Shown here: one piece after another, positions 26,759-35,358 of the stretch
How positions within the stretch are numbered: the stretch's first letter is position 1
Layout of the letters: every line of letters starts with the position of its first letter
Notes under the pieces: model-generated
The model's input: the letters and a program-made list of their open reading frames with translations, nothing else
Database searches by the model: none
What the model was told of the DNA's origin: nothing
Program-made: the position numbers and the translations under genes
Assembly: GCF_029962485.1 (NCBI RefSeq)
Contig: NZ_CP073637.1
Coordinates: 1,922,001 to 1,986,000 of the forward strand
Length of the DNA: 64,000 bases
From: Burkholderia cepacia
GTDB taxonomy: Bacteria; Pseudomonadota; Gammaproteobacteria; Burkholderiales; Burkholderiaceae
Direction: 5' to 3'

Positions 26759-28333
26759 ATGGATCGATCGATGACCCTGAAAACGAAAGCCGTGCGGGCG
26801 CTCGCGGTGGCGAGCCTCGCCGGCCCGCTCGCGGGCTGTTCGTGGTTCGCGCCGAGCGGCGAGCCGCCCGCGATGCCGTCGCCCGCGCACTACGGCACCG
26901 TGCCGCAAGTACAGCAGACCGTGGCCGCGCAAGGCGTCGCGCAGCAATTCGAGGTCGGCGCGCAGCCGGTGCCCGACTGGTGGAAACAGTACCGCTCCGA
27001 TGCGCTGAACGCGCTCGTCGACGAAGGGCTGCGCAACAGCCCGACGCTCAGCGCGGCGTCGCATTCGCTGGATGCCGCACGCGAACAGTTGCGCGGACAG
27101 ATCGGCAGCTCGATGCTGCCGTCGATCGACGCGGGCGGCCAGGCCACGCGCCAGCGCGCACTCGGCGTGCCGATTCCCGCGCTTGGCGCGCCGACGCTGC
27201 TGTACGACACCTTCGTCGGGCAACTGCAGGCGAGCTACACGGTCGACCTGTTCGGCGTGTCGCGCTTCGCGAACCGCGCGCTCTCGAAACGCGTCGACGT
27301 CAGCGCGTTCCAGCTCGAATCCGCGCGGCGCGCGCTGGCCGCCAATATCGTCACCGCGTCGATCACGGTGTCGGTGCTCAATGCACAGATCAATACGACC
27401 GAGCGGCTCGTCGCGCTCGCGAACGACCAGGCGCACGATGCCGAACGCCGCTACGCGCTCGGTTCGGCATCGCGCAGCGACGCGCTGAACGCGCGGCAAA
27501 ACGCCGACACGTTCGCGGCGAGCCTGCCCGCGCTGCGCCAGCAGCGCGACTCGGCGCGCCACGCGCTCGCGGTGCTGGTCGGCCGCACGCCCGACCAGCC
27601 GCCGGCCGACCTCACGCTCGCCGATCTGCACCTGCCCGAACAGGTGCCCGTCGTCGTGCCGTCGGACCTGCTGAAAAGCCGTCCGGACATCCAGGCGGCC
27701 GATGCGGGGCTGAAGGCGGCGGCAGCCGAAGTGGGCCTCGCGACCGCGCAGATGTTCCCGCAGCTGTCGCTGTCGGCGGCCATGGGGCAAGGCGGCTTCA
27801 GCTGGCCGACGATGCTGTCGGGTGCCGGCGCGATCTGGAACGTCGGCGCATCGCTGAGCCAGCCGATCTTCCACGGCGGCGCGCTGCTCGCGCAGCGTCG
27901 CGCGGCGAAGGCGACCTACGAGGCCGCGGTCGATCAATACAAGCAGGCCGTGCTCGGCGCGTTCCAGAACGTCGCCGATTCGCTCGCGGCGCTCGAACAC
28001 GATGCGGAAGCACTCGATGCGTCGTCGCGTGCCGCGCTTTCCGCGCGCGGCGCATACGACGACGCGGCCGCCCGCGTGCGGCTCGGTGCGTTGCCGCCGT
28101 CGGCTGCGCGCGCGAGCGAGCTGCAGTACCGCAATGCGCGGCTCGACGAGATCCGCGCGACCGGCGCGCGGTTCGCAGATACCGCACGGCTTTACCAGGC
28201 AATGGGCACGCCGCCGACCGGCAAGGACGGCAAAACCGATAAAACCGGCCAAACCGGTAACACGGCCGGCGACAACGCAACCGGCCACGAAGCGCGCGCC
28301 GCCACGCCCGACGCCGCGCCTTCGCCGCAATAA
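26759..28333 (+). CDS. RND outer-membrane channel lipoprotein (NodT/OprM family)
   Basis: A 524-residue TolC-like outer-membrane factor. The lipobox LAGC puts the lipidated Cys at residue 27. PDWWKQY near the N-terminus and the NVGASLSQPIFHGGALLAQ segment are hallmark motifs. It starts two bases after the permease stop. The C-terminal ~45 residues are a hydrophilic low-complexity tail (GKDGKTDKTGQTGN), beyond the normal family end, and may hang in the periplasm or be unstructured. Confidence 0.9.
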   Translation: MDRSMTLKTKAVRALAVASLAGPLAGCSWFAPSGEPPAMPSPAHYGTVPQVQQTVAAQGVAQQFEVGAQPVPDWWKQYRSDALNALVDEGLRNSPTLSAASHSLDAAREQLRGQIGSSMLPSIDAGGQATRQRALGVPIPALGAPTLLYDTFVGQLQASYTVDLFGVSRFANRALSKRVDVSAFQLESARRALAANIVTASITVSVLNAQINTTERLVALANDQAHDAERRYALGSASRSDALNARQNADTFAASLPALRQQRDSARHALAVLVGRTPDQPPADLTLADLHLPEQVPVVVPSDLLKSRPDIQAADAGLKAAAAEVGLATAQMFPQLSLSAAMGQGGFSWPTMLSGAGAIWNVGASLSQPIFHGGALLAQRRAAKATYEAAVDQYKQAVLGAFQNVADSLAALEHDAEALDASSRAALSARGAYDDAAARVRLGALPPSAARASELQYRNARLDEIRATGARFADTARLYQAMGTPPTGKDGKTDKTGQTGNTAGDNATGHEARAATPDAAPSPQ

Positions 28334-28394
28334 GCCGGCCCGTCGATCGGGCGCATGCGGCACCCCTGCGCGCGCCCGATTGCCGAACTTCCGC

Positions 28395-28425
28395 TTGACC
28401 CTCACGTAGCGTAACGTTCGAGACT
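28395..28425 (+). promoter_or_regulatory. MerR-type promoter/operator of the TipA-like gene
   Basis: A TTGACC -35 box (28395-28400) is followed after a long ~19-bp spacer by a GAGACT -10-like box. The spacer holds the imperfect dyad CTCACGTAGCGTAACGTTCGAG (given here only as a positional element 28401-28422). Long spacers with a central dyad are typical of MerR-family promoters, suggesting autoregulation of the gene starting at 28454. Confidence 0.5.
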
Positions 28426-28453
28426 CCAGTGTGCGTACCGAACGGAGGAACGA

Positions 28454-29482
28454 ATGCAACTGAAAGTGGGAGAACTGGCGAAACGCAGCGGGCTGACCGT
28501 CCGCACGCTTCATCACTATCACGCGATCGGCTTGCTGACGCCTTCGGCGCGCGCCGACAACGGCTACCGGCTGTACGACCGCCACGACATCGCCCGGCTC
28601 CACCAGATCCAGGCGTTGCGTCGCTTCGGCCTGTCGCTCACCGAAATCGGCGATCACCTGAACCAGCCTGGCACCCCGCTCGTCGAGCTCGTCGCGAAGC
28701 AGATCGCGCTGCTCGACCGTCAGCTTGCGCAAACCGCGCAGCTGCGCGAGCGGCTCGTGACCCTGCATGCGCAGCTCGCGGCGGGAACGGAGCCGGAGCT
28801 GGCCGATTGGCTCACCACACTGGAGTTGATGACCGTGTACGACAAATATTTCTCCGAAGAAGAACTCGCGCGCATGCCGATGTACCGGAAGAGCCAGGCG
28901 GGCGACGCGGAATGGATCGCGCTCGTCGGCGAGGTCCGTGCGCTGCACGACGCGGGCGTGCCCGCCGAAGACGAGCGCACCCGCACGCTCGCCGCGCGCT
29001 GGATGGCGCTGCTCGTGCGCGACACGAACAACGATCCGCGGCTGCTGGCGAAGCTGAACCTGATGCATGAGCACGAACCGGCGATGCAGTCGAAGATCGG
29101 CATTTCGACCGAGCTTCGCGACTATGTGCTGCGTGCGTCGTCGGAAACGAAGATGCGGATCTTCGAGAAGTATCTTGCCCCGGACGAGATCCGTTTCATG
29201 CGCGCGCACTACGGCGAACGCGCGATGGAATGGCCGCAGCTGATGGGCGACGTACGCGACGCGCTCGAATCGGGTGTGAAAGCCGATTCGCCGCAAGGCC
29301 GCGCGCTTGCGCGGCGCTGGCTCGAGCTGTTCTGCAGCTACGCGGGCCACGATCCGGCCACGCATGCGAAATTCCGCGCGGCGCTGGTGAACGAGCCCGC
29401 GCTGACGAAGGATTCGTGGACCGACGAGACGCTGATCGGTTTCGTGCGCGAGGCGATGGCGCAGCTGGCGCCTGCGCGCTGA
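28454..29482 (+). CDS. TipA-like MerR-family regulator with two TipAS domains
   Basis: A 342-residue activator. The MerR winged helix (1-70) has RSGLTVRTLHHYHAIGLLTPS and a coiled-coil dimerisation helix follows (about 75-115). Two TipAS-type drug-recognition repeats follow: one containing YDKYFSEEELARM (about 135) and one with FEKYLAPDEIRFM (about 238). Single-copy TipAS binds thiopeptides in Streptomyces; the tandem form is common in Proteobacteria and its ligand is unknown. A GGAGG box precedes the ATG. The upstream promoter has MerR-type spacing. Confidence 0.87.
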   Translation: MQLKVGELAKRSGLTVRTLHHYHAIGLLTPSARADNGYRLYDRHDIARLHQIQALRRFGLSLTEIGDHLNQPGTPLVELVAKQIALLDRQLAQTAQLRERLVTLHAQLAAGTEPELADWLTTLELMTVYDKYFSEEELARMPMYRKSQAGDAEWIALVGEVRALHDAGVPAEDERTRTLAARWMALLVRDTNNDPRLLAKLNLMHEHEPAMQSKIGISTELRDYVLRASSETKMRIFEKYLAPDEIRFMRAHYGERAMEWPQLMGDVRDALESGVKADSPQGRALARRWLELFCSYAGHDPATHAKFRAALVNEPALTKDSWTDETLIGFVREAMAQLAPAR

Positions 29483-29547
29483 ACCTGTGACGAAACGAGC
29501 GGCACGCGGATTTCGCGCGCGCCGCCTGCACCGCATCGACGAGCCGG

Positions 29548-29772
29548 TCAGTCCGGCTCGCCGCCGCCATCGTCGCTGAACGCGAGCAGATCGCCGGGCT
29601 GGCAGTCGAGATAGCGGCAGATCGCCTCGAGCGTCGCGAAGCGAATGCCCTTCACCTTCCCCTGCTTCAACAGCGACAGGTTCTGTTCGGTGATGCCAAC
29701 GGCCGCCGCGAGATCCTTCGAGCGGACCTTGCGGGTCGCGAGCATCACATCGAGCTTGACTACGATCGTCAT
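29548..29772 (-). CDS. Xre-type helix-turn-helix regulator
   Basis: A 74-residue regulator consisting almost entirely of one Cro/Xre helix-turn-helix (RSKDLAAAVGITEQNLSLLKQG). It belongs to the YozG/HTH_26 type that is regularly encoded just downstream of DUF2975 membrane proteins. Here it starts eight bases after the DUF2975 stop. It probably binds the perfect inverted repeat upstream of that gene. Confidence 0.82.
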   Translation of the reverse strand: MTIVVKLDVMLATRKVRSKDLAAAVGITEQNLSLLKQGKVKGIRFATLEAICRYLDCQPGDLLAFSDDGGGEPD

Positions 29773-29780
29773 CGCGCGCC

Positions 29781-30341
29781 TCAGACGAATTGCTGATGTT
29801 CGGCGTCGAGCGCGCTCGCCTGCCGGAGAATGTGCGCAATGACTGCGATGCAGGCCGCGGTGAACAGCGCGACGACGTACGGCAGGCCGAAACCGATGCT
29901 GATCATGCGCTGGCCGACCGGCTCGCGCATCGTCGCCCATACGGTCAGCAACGGCTCGCATGCGACGCTCAGCAGCACCCACAGGCCGATCGCGCGCCCC
30001 GTCTTGCCGAGATGGCCGGCAGCCTGCACCGAGAAATAGTCGCGGCGTGCGTACGTGCGGAACAGCGCGCGCAGATGACGAAGGCCGTTTGCCAGCGCGA
30101 CGAGCGGCACGCTCGACAGCAGGATGCCGACCGCCTTCTGCCACCACGGGAATGCAGCGACATCGACGCGCAGGTCAGTCAACACCGAATTGGAGATGCC
30201 GAATACGAAGCCGGGCCCCGAGGCTGCGTTCAACGACGGAAACAGCCAGCACGCAGCGTTGAGCACCATCATGCCGACGATGAACCCCAGCGTGACGGTG
30301 GCCATCTGCTGGCTGATACGAGCGATGCGATCGGAATGCAT
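29781..30341 (-). CDS. DUF2975 membrane protein
   Basis: A 186-residue protein with four predicted membrane helices (about 12-32, 65-85, 110-130, 150-172) and the RRDYFSVQAAGHLGKTGRAIG loop typical of DUF2975 (in part). It forms a two-gene unit with an Xre-type regulator and is likely the membrane partner controlling that regulator. A GGAGACGTC context precedes the ATG. Function is unknown; context suggests a sensory module. Confidence 0.78.
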   Translation of the reverse strand: MHSDRIARISQQMATVTLGFIVGMMVLNAACWLFPSLNAASGPGFVFGISNSVLTDLRVDVAAFPWWQKAVGILLSSVPLVALANGLRHLRALFRTYARRDYFSVQAAGHLGKTGRAIGLWVLLSVACEPLLTVWATMREPVGQRMISIGFGLPYVVALFTAACIAVIAHILRQASALDAEHQQFV

Positions 30342-30387
30342 GACGTCTCCTCGACGACGAATGAACGAGCGCCGATTGTACGTCGAA

Positions 30388-30408
30388 AATTATCGTAAAA
30401 CGATAATT
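30388..30408. promoter_or_regulatory. Perfect inverted repeat ahead of the DUF2975/Xre pair
   Basis: Arms AATTATCGT (30388-30396) and ACGATAATT (30400-30408) are exact complements around an AAA spacer, about 47 bases upstream of the DUF2975 start. The surrounding DNA is AT-rich and probably contains the promoter. This is the best candidate operator for the co-encoded Xre regulator. Confidence 0.65.
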
Positions 30409-30497
30409 AATTGTCGTCTTATTGATATTTTTTATTGTTCGACATCCTCACCCCCGTTTCAATCGGCGCGTTGCGCGCGCCACGCCCCGATACCGGC

Positions 30498-31025
30498 CTA
30501 GTCGTAATCGCGCTCGCTGATCCCGCGCCAGTGCTTCGTCATGTAGCGCAGAAACGCGGGTTGCGCCTTCAGGTCCGCGTTCGGCACGGGCGCCGCGCCG
30601 CCGTCCATGAACTTGCCCTTGACCGTGACGGTTTCCTCGCCGCGCAGCACGTACTTCGTGCCTGCGTCGATCAGGAAGTATTTCACCTGATCGGCACTGA
30701 CATCGCCGCGGCAGCCGATCTTGTACGCGAACAGGAACTGCTTGCGCCCGTTGCCGAGCAGGTCGCGCATTTCGATCGACTTCGGCACGACATCGAGGAT
30801 CACGTCGACCGGGCATGCCTTCACGTAGTCGCGCACGGTCCAGTCGGGCCGGCCGTCGTGCGTCGCCGTCACCTTCAACTCGACGTCGTCGCCCGACTCG
30901 GCTCTGGCCAGCGTCACCGCGTGCGCGCCGGCCGCATCGGTCCACGCGTATTCAGCGGCCTGCGCCGGGTTGCACAGCACCGCGGCTGCGAGAAACAGGC
31001 AAGGCGAAAGGTAGCGTCGTTTCAT
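30498..31025 (-). CDS. Secreted protein of unknown function
   Basis: A 175-residue exported protein. The signal peptide (1-24) ends NPAQAA. The mature part has two cysteines (KACPVDVIL and YKIGCRGDVS) that may form a disulfide, and alternating strand pattern. No known domain is recognised. The start chosen gives a clean signal peptide; another in-frame ATG ten codons upstream is possible. It is convergent-neighbour free on its right: the sigma-54 regulator gene on the same strand ends 77 bases upstream. Confidence 0.65.
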   Translation of the reverse strand: MKRRYLSPCLFLAAAVLCNPAQAAEYAWTDAAGAHAVTLARAESGDDVELKVTATHDGRPDWTVRDYVKACPVDVILDVVPKSIEMRDLLGNGRKQFLFAYKIGCRGDVSADQVKYFLIDAGTKYVLRGEETVTVKGKFMDGGAAPVPNADLKAQPAFLRYMTKHWRGISERDYD

Positions 31026-31102
31026 CGGCGAAGAGGCAGGAACGGAACGCGCCATTATCGGCAAACCCGCGTACCGCTGCCAGCCGCGCGCAACACGCCC
31101 GA

Positions 31103-32500
31103 TCAGCGCTCGCGCGAGCCGAGCCCGAGCGCCTTCATCCGCCGGTACAGCGTCCGCTCGCTCATCCCGACCTGCTCCGCGAGCGCCTTGCGCGTACCGT
31201 CGAACGTGCGCGCGATCCGCACAAGCTCCGCGTCCGACACGCCGCGCGCATCCTCCGCACGATCTTGCGGCGCGGCTGCTGCCGCGACGAGTTCGGCCGG
31301 CAGATGCTCGACACGGATCGTCCCGTCGTCGGCGAACAGGCACGCGCGTTCGAGCACGTTGCGCAGCTCGCGAATGTTGCCGGGCCATGCATACGCATCG
31401 AGGCATGCACGCGCGCGCTCGGTCAGCACGTACGGCCGGGCCGCGAACGGCCGCGCGCTCGCATCGCCCGCCTTGGCGCGCGCATTCGCGATCCGTCGCA
31501 GGATCGATTCGGCCAGCAGCGCGACGTCGCCGCGCCGTTCGCGCAGCGCCGGCAGCGGAATCGGAAACGCGTTGATCCGGTAGTACAGATCCTGGCGGAA
31601 CCGGCCGTCGTCGATCATCTCGCGCAGCGGCTTGTGCGTGGCTGCGACGAGCCGGAAATCCGCGCGCAGCGCCTCGACACCGCCGACGCGCCGGAACGTG
31701 CCGGATTCGATCAGCCGCAGCAGCTTCACCTGCATGGGCAGCGGCACGTCGCCGATCTCGTCGAGAAACAGCGTGCCGCCCTGTGCGGTTTCGACGAGGC
31801 CCGGCTTGCGCTGGTTCGCGCCCGTAAACGCACCCTTTTCGTAGCCGAACAATTCGCTTTCGAACAGCGTCTCGGCAATCCCCGAACAATCGACAACGAC
31901 GAACGGCCCCATCGCGCGATCGCTCGCCTCGTGCAGCGCGCGGGCGAACAGTTCCTTGCCGGTGCCCGATTCGCCGAGCAACAGCACCGGCAGCGTCGAC
32001 GGCGCGACGCGCTGCAACGCGCCGAGCGCCGCATTGAACGCGTCGGCGCCACCGACGAGCCCCTCCGCGCTCGGCTGCGCGGACGCGCTGCGCACCGTCG
32101 TCAGCCGCTCGACATAGGCGATCACGTTGCCGTCCGCATCGAAGATCGGCCGCAGCTCGACGTCGACGTGCTCGGGGCCGCGCGGCGTGTGATGGATGTG
32201 CAGCACGCGGTTCAGCCCGCGCGACTCGAGCGCCTGCTTCATCGGGCAATGCTCGCCGGCCTGGTCGCACGGCACGTCGTAGTGATGCGAGACCTGGAAG
32301 CAGTGCCGGCCCACGTGCTCGACGCCCGCCACGCCGAACTGGCGCCGGTACGCATCGTTCGCCGCGAGGATGCGGTAGTCGGGATCAACGACGATCATCG
32401 GCTGCGGGTCCTGCTCGAGATAGGCGACGAGAGCGCGCACGTCGGGCATCGCGTCGCGACGCGGCACGGGGACGATCGGAATGGTGTCGTGCGGATTCAT
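31103..32500 (-). CDS. Sigma-54-dependent activator with PAS domain
   Basis: A 465-residue enhancer-binding protein. An N-terminal PAS domain (about 20-120; [20 protein letters not shown] in part) contains two Cys-bearing segments ([23 protein letters not shown] in part) that could sense redox, metal or persulfide. The AAA+ domain has Walker A (GESGTGKE), the sigma-54 contact GAFTGA and Walker B ([10 protein letters not shown]). A Fis-type helix-turn-helix ([16 protein letters not shown]) ends it. It is divergent from the sulfide operon, which has a -24/-12 promoter, so it is the probable activator. Confidence 0.9.
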   Translation of the reverse strand: MNPHDTIPIVPVPRRDAMPDVRALVAYLEQDPQPMIVVDPDYRILAANDAYRRQFGVAGVEHVGRHCFQVSHHYDVPCDQAGEHCPMKQALESRGLNRVLHIHHTPRGPEHVDVELRPIFDADGNVIAYVERLTTVRSASAQPSAEGLVGGADAFNAALGALQRVAPSTLPVLLLGESGTGKELFARALHEASDRAMGPFVVVDCSGIAETLFESELFGYEKGAFTGANQRKPGLVETAQGGTLFLDEIGDVPLPMQVKLLRLIESGTFRRVGGVEALRADFRLVAATHKPLREMIDDGRFRQDLYYRINAFPIPLPALRERRGDVALLAESILRRIANARAKAGDASARPFAARPYVLTERARACLDAYAWPGNIRELRNVLERACLFADDGTIRVEHLPAELVAAAAAPQDRAEDARGVSDAELVRIARTFDGTRKALAEQVGMSERTLYRRMKALGLGSRER

Positions 32501-32535
32501 GCGAAGGCTCGCTCGGTGAAGAGACGCCCGGGCGG

Positions 32536-32585
32536 ACTGCCAGGCTGACTGCCAATTCTGCCACGACACTGCCAGTTATGGCAGT
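32536..32585. promoter_or_regulatory. Array of CTGCCA half-sites (candidate enhancer sites)
   Basis: ACTGCCA occurs at 32536, 32548 and 32568, CTGCCA at 32558, and the inverted TGGCAGT at 32579. The last two form the 18-bp dyad ACTGCCAGTTATGGCAGT (32568-32585). Half-site spacing is close to one helical turn (10-12 bp). They lie 108-157 bp upstream of the -24/-12 promoter, the usual position for sigma-54 enhancer sites. Confidence 0.65.
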
Positions 32586-32692
32586 CACCATTCTCGACCG
32601 GCCCCCGATCGCACGGTCACATCGCTGCCGGCGCGCCGAAAACCCGAGCCGAATCAAGCCGCTGGCGCATCGGCCGGTACCGCATCGCCGAC

Positions 32693-32708
32693 TGGCACGT
32701 TTCTTGAG
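32693..32708 (+). promoter_or_regulatory. Sigma-54 -24/-12 promoter of the sulfide operon
   Basis: TGGCACG (32693-32699), four bases, then TTGAG matches the TGGCACG-N4-TTGCW consensus except at the last GC step (GA). The GG and G(A) dinucleotides are twelve bases apart as required. It is 46 bases before the GTG start, and a sigma-54 activator is encoded divergently. Confidence 0.7.
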
Positions 32709-32753
32709 ACAAAGATCCCGATTGCAGATGCAGAACCCGATCGAGGACACCCC

Positions 32754-33638
32754 GTGAGCAACGCACCCGCCCTGTCGGTCGAAGGCTTTTTCGACCCGGC
32801 GACCCACACCGTCAGCTATCTCCTGCTCGATACCGAGAGCCGCGCGTGCGCGCTGATCGACAGCGTGCTCGACTACGACCCGAAATCCGGCCGCACGCAC
32901 ACGGCCAGCGCCGACCGGCTGATCGCCCGCGTCGCCGAACTCGGCGCGGACGTGCACTGGCTGCTGGAAACCCACGTGCACGCCGACCACCTGTCGGCCG
33001 CGCCGTACCTGAAGGAACACGTCGGCGGCCAGATCGCGATCGGCTCGCACGTGCGCCGCGTGCAGCACGTATTCGGCACGCTGTTCAACGCGGGCCCAGG
33101 CTTCGCGGAGGACGGCCGCCAGTTCGACCGGCTCGTCGACGACGGCGACACGCTCGCCCTCGGCGCGCTGACGATCCGCGCGCTGCATACGCCGGGCCAC
33201 ACGCCCGCGTGCATGACCTACTGCGTCGACGACGCGACGCAGCGCGCGGCGTTCGTCGGCGACACGCTGTTCATGCCCGACTACGGCACCGCCCGTTGCG
33301 ACTTCCCCGGCGGCGATGCGCGCACGCTGTACCGCTCGATCGCGCGCGTGCTCGCGCTGCCGCCCGACACGCACCTGTACCTGTGCCACGACTACCAGCC
33401 GGGCGGCCGCGACGTGCAGTTCGTGACGACCGTCGCCGAGCAGCGCCACGCGAACGTGCACGTGAAGGACGGTGTGACCGAGGACGATTTCGTCGCGATG
33501 CGCACCGCCCGCGACGCGACGCTGGCCATGCCCGTGCTGATGTTGCCGTCCGTGCAGGTCAACATGCGCGCCGGCCACCTGCCCGAACCCGAGAACAATG
33601 GCGTGCGCTACCTGAAGATCCCGCTCGACGCGATCTGA
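32754..33638 (+). CDS. Metallo-beta-lactamase-fold hydrolase, probable persulfide dioxygenase
   Basis: A 294-residue MBL-fold protein of the ETHE1/Blh group. The metal motif THVHADH is at about residues 76-82; other ligands are the His of HTPGHTP, the Asp of FVGDTLF and the His of YLCHDYQPGG. These match iron-dependent persulfide dioxygenases oxidising glutathione persulfide to sulfite. It begins with GTG after a GAGGACA box. It heads an operon with a DUF442-SQR fusion and a TauE exporter, consistent with sulfide/persulfide detoxification. Confidence 0.85.
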   Translation: MSNAPALSVEGFFDPATHTVSYLLLDTESRACALIDSVLDYDPKSGRTHTASADRLIARVAELGADVHWLLETHVHADHLSAAPYLKEHVGGQIAIGSHVRRVQHVFGTLFNAGPGFAEDGRQFDRLVDDGDTLALGALTIRALHTPGHTPACMTYCVDDATQRAAFVGDTLFMPDYGTARCDFPGGDARTLYRSIARVLALPPDTHLYLCHDYQPGGRDVQFVTTVAEQRHANVHVKDGVTEDDFVAMRTARDATLAMPVLMLPSVQVNMRAGHLPEPENNGVRYLKIPLDAI

Positions 33639-33672
33639 GCCTCACGCCCCGCCCCATCCGGAGAACCCCGAC

Positions 33673-35340
33673 ATGACCATCCGCAAGCTGACCGACGCGC
33701 TGTCGGTCTCGCCGCAGATCGCGGCGGCCGACCTGCCCGCGCTTCGCGCGGCCGGTATCCGCGCGATCATCTGCAACCGGCCCGACGGCGAAGGCGCCGA
33801 CCAGCCGACCGTCACCGAGATCCGCGCGGCCGCCGCGCCGCTCGGCATCGACGTGCATTACCTGCCGGTCGATACCGGCAAGGTGACCGACGACCAGGCC
33901 GCGCAGTTCGGCGCGCTCGTCGCATCGCTCGACGGCCCGGTGCTCGCGTACTGCCGCAGCGGCACGCGTTCGGCCACGCTGTGGGCGCTGTCGCAAGCCG
34001 GGTTGCGGCCGCTGAACGACATCGTCGCCACCGCCGGCGCAGCCGGCTATGACCTGAGCGCGCTCGCGTCGCGTGTCGCGCAGGGCGGCCGCCACGCGGC
34101 GCCGGCCGTCGACGCGCGGCACGACATCGTGATCGTCGGCGCGGGCGCGGCCGGCATCGCGGTCGCGTCGAGCCTGCTCGCGCGCGACGCGTCGCTCGAC
34201 ATCGCGGTCATCGATCCGGCCGACGTCCACTACTACCAGCCGGGCTGGACGATGGTCGGCGCGGGCGTGTTCCAGCCGGACACCACCGCACGCCGGATGA
34301 CCGACGTGCTGCCGCGCGGCGTGCACCGGATCCAGGCCGCCGTCGCGGGCTTCGAACCCGACGCGCACACGGTCGTGCTCGAAGGCTGCCGCCGCATCGG
34401 CTATCGCAAGCTCGTCGTGTGCCCGGGGCTCAAGCTCGACTGGCACGCGATCGACGGCCTCGCCGACACGCTCGGCCGCAACGGCGTCACATCCAACTAC
34501 CGTTTCGACCTCGCGCCCTACACGTGGGAGCTCGTGCGTGCGTTCCGTGGCGGCAATGCGCTCTTCACGCAGCCGCCGATGCCGATCAAGTGCGCGGGTG
34601 CGCCGCAGAAGGCGATGTACCTGTCGTGCGACCACTGGCGGCGCACCGGCCGCCTCGAAGCCGCGAACGTCGAGTTCCTGAATGCGGGCGCTGCGCTGTT
34701 CGGCGTCGCCGACTACGTGCCCGCGCTGATGGAGTACGTGAAAAGCTACGACATTGCACTGTCGTTCGGCCACAACCTCGTCGCGATCGACGGCCCCGCG
34801 CGCCAGGCGACGTTCACGCGCGCGCTGCCGGACGGCGGCAAGGAAACCGTCGTGCGCGCGTTCGACATGATCCACGTCGTGCCGCCGCAGAAGGCGCCCG
34901 ACTTCGTACGGTCGAGCCCGCTCGCGGACGCGGCCGGCTGGATCGACGTCGATCCGGCGACGCTGCGCCACAAGCACTTTCCGGACATCTACGCGCTCGG
35001 CGATGCAACCAGCACGACCAACGCGAAAACGGCCGCGGCCGCCCGCAAGCAGGCGCCCGTCGTCGCGCACAACCTGCTCGCGTCGCTCGGCCGCGCGCAC
35101 GGAGACGCCGCATACGACGGCTACGGCTCGTGCCCGCTCACGGTCGAGCGCGGCAAGATCGTGCTCGCCGAGTTCCTGTACGGCGGCAAGGTCGCGCCGA
35201 CGTTCCCCGCGTGGCTGATCGACGGCAAGCGCCCGTCGCGGCTTGCGTGGCTGCTCAAGGAACGCGTGCTGCCGCCGCTCTACTGGAAGGCCATGCTCAA
35301 GGGCCGCGAATGGCTCGCGAAGCCCGCCGTCGCACGTTGA
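33673..35340 (+). CDS. DUF442 sulfurtransferase fused to sulfide:quinone oxidoreductase
   Basis: A 555-residue two-domain protein. Residues 1-115 are a TIGR01244/DUF442 phosphatase-like domain with the P-loop-like YCRSGTRSA (Cys near 95), often acting as a sulfurtransferase. From about 150 a FAD oxidoreductase follows: the dinucleotide motif VGAGAAGIAVA, an active-site Cys in VCPGLKLDW and a second in YLSCDHW, then a membrane-association segment near the C-terminus. SQR oxidises H2S and passes electrons to quinone. Fusion puts sulfane-sulfur transfer on the same chain. It lies between the dioxygenase and TauE genes. Confidence 0.87.
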   Translation: MTIRKLTDALSVSPQIAAADLPALRAAGIRAIICNRPDGEGADQPTVTEIRAAAAPLGIDVHYLPVDTGKVTDDQAAQFGALVASLDGPVLAYCRSGTRSATLWALSQAGLRPLNDIVATAGAAGYDLSALASRVAQGGRHAAPAVDARHDIVIVGAGAAGIAVASSLLARDASLDIAVIDPADVHYYQPGWTMVGAGVFQPDTTARRMTDVLPRGVHRIQAAVAGFEPDAHTVVLEGCRRIGYRKLVVCPGLKLDWHAIDGLADTLGRNGVTSNYRFDLAPYTWELVRAFRGGNALFTQPPMPIKCAGAPQKAMYLSCDHWRRTGRLEAANVEFLNAGAALFGVADYVPALMEYVKSYDIALSFGHNLVAIDGPARQATFTRALPDGGKETVVRAFDMIHVVPPQKAPDFVRSSPLADAAGWIDVDPATLRHKHFPDIYALGDATSTTNAKTAAAARKQAPVVAHNLLASLGRAHGDAAYDGYGSCPLTVERGKIVLAEFLYGGKVAPTFPAWLIDGKRPSRLAWLLKERVLPPLYWKAMLKGREWLAKPAVAR

Positions 35341-35358
35341 CCGGAGCGCGATGACGTC

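Noticed and set aside
26645..29839. Thousand-codon minus-strand frame across the channel and MerR genes
   Set aside because: It covers two clear plus-strand genes and has no family features.
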